From Spartobacteria bacterium (GTDB lineage: Bacteria; Verrucomicrobiota; Verrucomicrobiia; Chthoniobacterales; UBA10450), in assembly GCA_003134765.1 (NCBI GenBank), contig PLCM01000011.1:105339-169338 (forward strand): a DNA stretch of 64,000 nucleotides. The letters run 5' to 3'. A program made the position numbers and the translations under genes. Shown piece after piece: positions 62,610 through 64,000 of the stretch (position 1 is the stretch's first letter; the number at the start of each line of letters is the position of its first letter). A model generated the notes under the pieces. It had not been told where the DNA came from. It saw only the letters and a program-made list of their open reading frames with translations, and searched no databases.

Positions 62610-62645
62610 TCTTGTTTTGGCGAGCTGAACTTTAGTTTTCTGCAA

Positions 62646-63127
62646 TCCATTTCCCCGCGGAAACCAGAAGCATCCTCATGAGGCTGCAGAAAAACTCGCC
62701 TCACTTCGGCTGACTCGGGGCTCCAGTTGGATCTGGAGATCGCGTTAAGCGGTGTCCCAGCCCGAATGCTTTCGGGGTTGAAACGTCGGGTGACGTAATC
62801 TGCGTCGTTGCTACCAGAAAACGCGGACGCCTGTCGATAATTATTTCCCCCCGGCTCGTCTCGGAGAATTGTGAGCGTTCAGCGCGCCATCGATGGGAAT
62901 TCGACCCGGCGTGTGATTTGGCCAACAATGACAAAATGGGTCCGGAGGGGGTTCGACTCTCGAGAAATCATCGTCTCAGAGTCCGATTTCTCCGCGTTTT
63001 GAAGCATAAATGACAAAAGGGGAGTGAACCCCCTAGGCTCCACTGAATCTCCGTTCATTAGGCAACGCGCCTACGCAATTCATTGCCTGGTCAGGCCGCG
63101 CGTGGCTCCAAAGGCCGTGGCTTGCGC
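62646..63127. other. Gene-free region with a tRNA 3'-end-like repeat
   Basis: About 480 bases without a gene. At 63020-63043 AGGGGAGTGAACCCCCTAGG CTCC resembles the T-arm and acceptor end of tRNA-Ala; the T-loop is altered. This could be the far end of a tRNA-linked island. Confidence 0.5.
63029..63043 (+). repeat. Partial tRNA 3'-end repeat (possible distal att site)
   Basis: CCCCCTAGGCTCCAC, matching CCCCTAGGCTCCAC at the 3' end of tRNA-Ala. Confidence 0.55.
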
Positions 63128-64000
63128 TTATTTCAGGTTGTAGACCTCGATGAGCCCAATGCCGGTGCCGCCGTTCTTCCCGGCCAGGATCGCGGTGAAA
63201 GCTCCCGGCGGCAGCGAGGTGAAGATGCCGGCTTCTTTCGGATCTTGCGGCGCGAGACCGTTCGCCGTTAACTGCGCCGCGGAGACCGGATCATCCTGCC
63301 AGTTGTCGTTCGCAATCAGAGTTGTCCCGTTGGAGTCGTGCAATTCCAAAGTTGGATCGGCCAGCACTGGGCTTAATCCAAATTGGCTTAACGACGGGCC
63401 GATGCCGCGCAGCGCGATCCTCGCGTTGTTTGAGCTCCCGCCCAGGATGAAGCCGCCAATCATCACGTTCTCGCCTCCTTGGACAAACCCGCGCGTGCTG
63501 ATGTTCGCCAGTTGAGCGTCCACCGTCTGGTCGAAATCGTAAACTTCCACCAGGCCTACTCCGGTTGTGTTCCCGCTCCCGGTCAGGATCGCGGTGTAGT
63601 TCGACGGCGCCAGCGTCGCCACGATGACCGACTCTCGATTGTCCGAAGGCTGGAAGACGGTGCCTGCAAATTGACTGAGCTGCGGGCTATCAGGCCAGTT
63701 GTCGTTTCTCATGATCAAAGACCCATCGGAGGCATGTAACTCGAGCACCGGATCGAGCAGGACGCCGCTGATGCCGAAGGCCCCCAGCGATGGCCCTAGG
63801 CCGCGGAGCAACACTGGCTTGGAAGCATTCCCCTGGATAATGAAGCCGCCGATCATGACCTTGTCCCCCGTGCCCACGGCGAGCCGGGTCGCGATATTGA
63901 GCGACTGCGCTGCGGTCGGACCCGGCGTAGGTGTCGGTGTCGGTGTAGGCGTGGCCGTGGGCGCTGGCGTAGGAGTAGGTGTTGGTGTTGGTGTTGGTGT
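63128..64000 (-). CDS. Secreted protein with two verrucomicrobial domains, N-terminus beyond window
   Basis: The minus-strand frame is open to the right edge, so the start is outside. From the edge it reads a Pro-Thr linker (TPTPTPTPTPAPTATPTPTP) and then two ~125-residue domains: VMIGGFIIQGNASKPVLLRG, LGPSLGAFGISGVLLDPVLE, NDNW, GLVEVYDFD; then NISTRGFVQGGENVMIGGFI, GIGPSLSQFG, DPTLELHDSNG, NDNWQD, GLIEVYNLK. A Pro-Thr linker before the tandem domains suggests an unseen catalytic or binding N-terminus attached to the outer surface by this end. Confidence 0.8.
   Translation of the reverse strand, partial: TPTPTPTPTPTPAPTATPTPTPTPTPGPTAAQSLNIATRLAVGTGDKVMIGGFIIQGNASKPVLLRGLGPSLGAFGISGVLLDPVLELHASDGSLIMRNDNWPDSPQLSQFAGTVFQPSDNRESVIVATLAPSNYTAILTGSGNTTGVGLVEVYDFDQTVDAQLANISTRGFVQGGENVMIGGFILGGSSNNARIALRGIGPSLSQFGLSPVLADPTLELHDSNGTTLIANDNWQDDPVSAAQLTANGLAPQDPKEAGIFTSLPPGAFTAILAGKNGGTGIGLIEVYNLK

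Noticed and set aside
58413..63043. Active integrative element
   Set aside because: No integrase, excisionase or mobility gene is visible; only att-like repeats, so it is reported as a possible remnant island.

Overview
The window looks like chromosomal DNA of a soil-type Verrucomicrobiota bacterium (Chthoniobacterales-like is my best guess). The grounds are a GC-rich, Gram-negative gene set (LptF/G-type permease, LolA, LpxI), several secreted proteins carrying a ~125-residue domain I associate with that phylum (motif VMIGGFI...RGxGPSL...DPTLELHD...NDNW...GLVEVYD), and intergenic DNA packed with several families of palindromic elements. No phage, IS transposase, integrase or CRISPR array was seen.

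Layout. 1-6.8 kb: a truncated secreted/lipoprotein-type gene, an ICMT-type methyltransferase with degenerate copies of its own 3' end, an RDD membrane protein, a small monooxygenase-like protein, an FMN-dependent 2-hydroxyacid oxidase and an aldo/keto reductase. 6.8-25.6 kb: a secreted amidohydrolase coupled to a TolB-like/TPR protein, a PEP mutase/isocitrate lyase-family enzyme, NTF2-like secreted proteins, an FAD monooxygenase, metF, surE, an orphan response regulator, a phytoene-desaturase-like oxidoreductase, an acyltransferase, a secreted Asp-box protein and an S9 peptidase. 25.7-36.4 kb: a sulfur pair (MBL/rhodanese protein plus sulfite oxidase), a KTSC protein, an envelope export-type run (LolA, MMPL exporter, lipoprotein, halogenase-like FAD enzyme), an L,D-transpeptidase and LptF/G. 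36.5-49 kb: transglutaminase, rpsN, CorC-type protein, FGGY kinase, mntR/mntH with a visible operator, uspA, a glycogen-synthase-type glycosyltransferase, obg and a second glycosyltransferase. 49.1-56.8 kb: the ATP synthase operon atpBEFHAGDC followed by lpxI. 56.9-64 kb: a secreted nucleoside hydrolase, a TonB-like protein, tRNA-Ala(GGC) and a possible tRNA-associated island with a TPR membrane protein and a collagen/FGE-fold chimera; a partial protein of the same domain family runs off the right edge.

The most unusual content is the palindromic DNA. One family (called A here) has four copies with a conserved outer stem and inner hairpins whose two arms change together between copies. One copy lies inside the ATP synthase operon, and another is nested inside a palindrome of a different family (B). 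Members of family F sit in frame within one coding sequence, form the 3' end of another, and flank a truncated gene. Several gene fragments (ICMT 3' ends, an oxidoreductase N-terminus, a DJ-1/PfpI N-terminus) stop at or next to such elements, which suggests these repeats take part in breaking genes. No REP-associated transposase is visible here, so any mobilising enzyme would have to be elsewhere.
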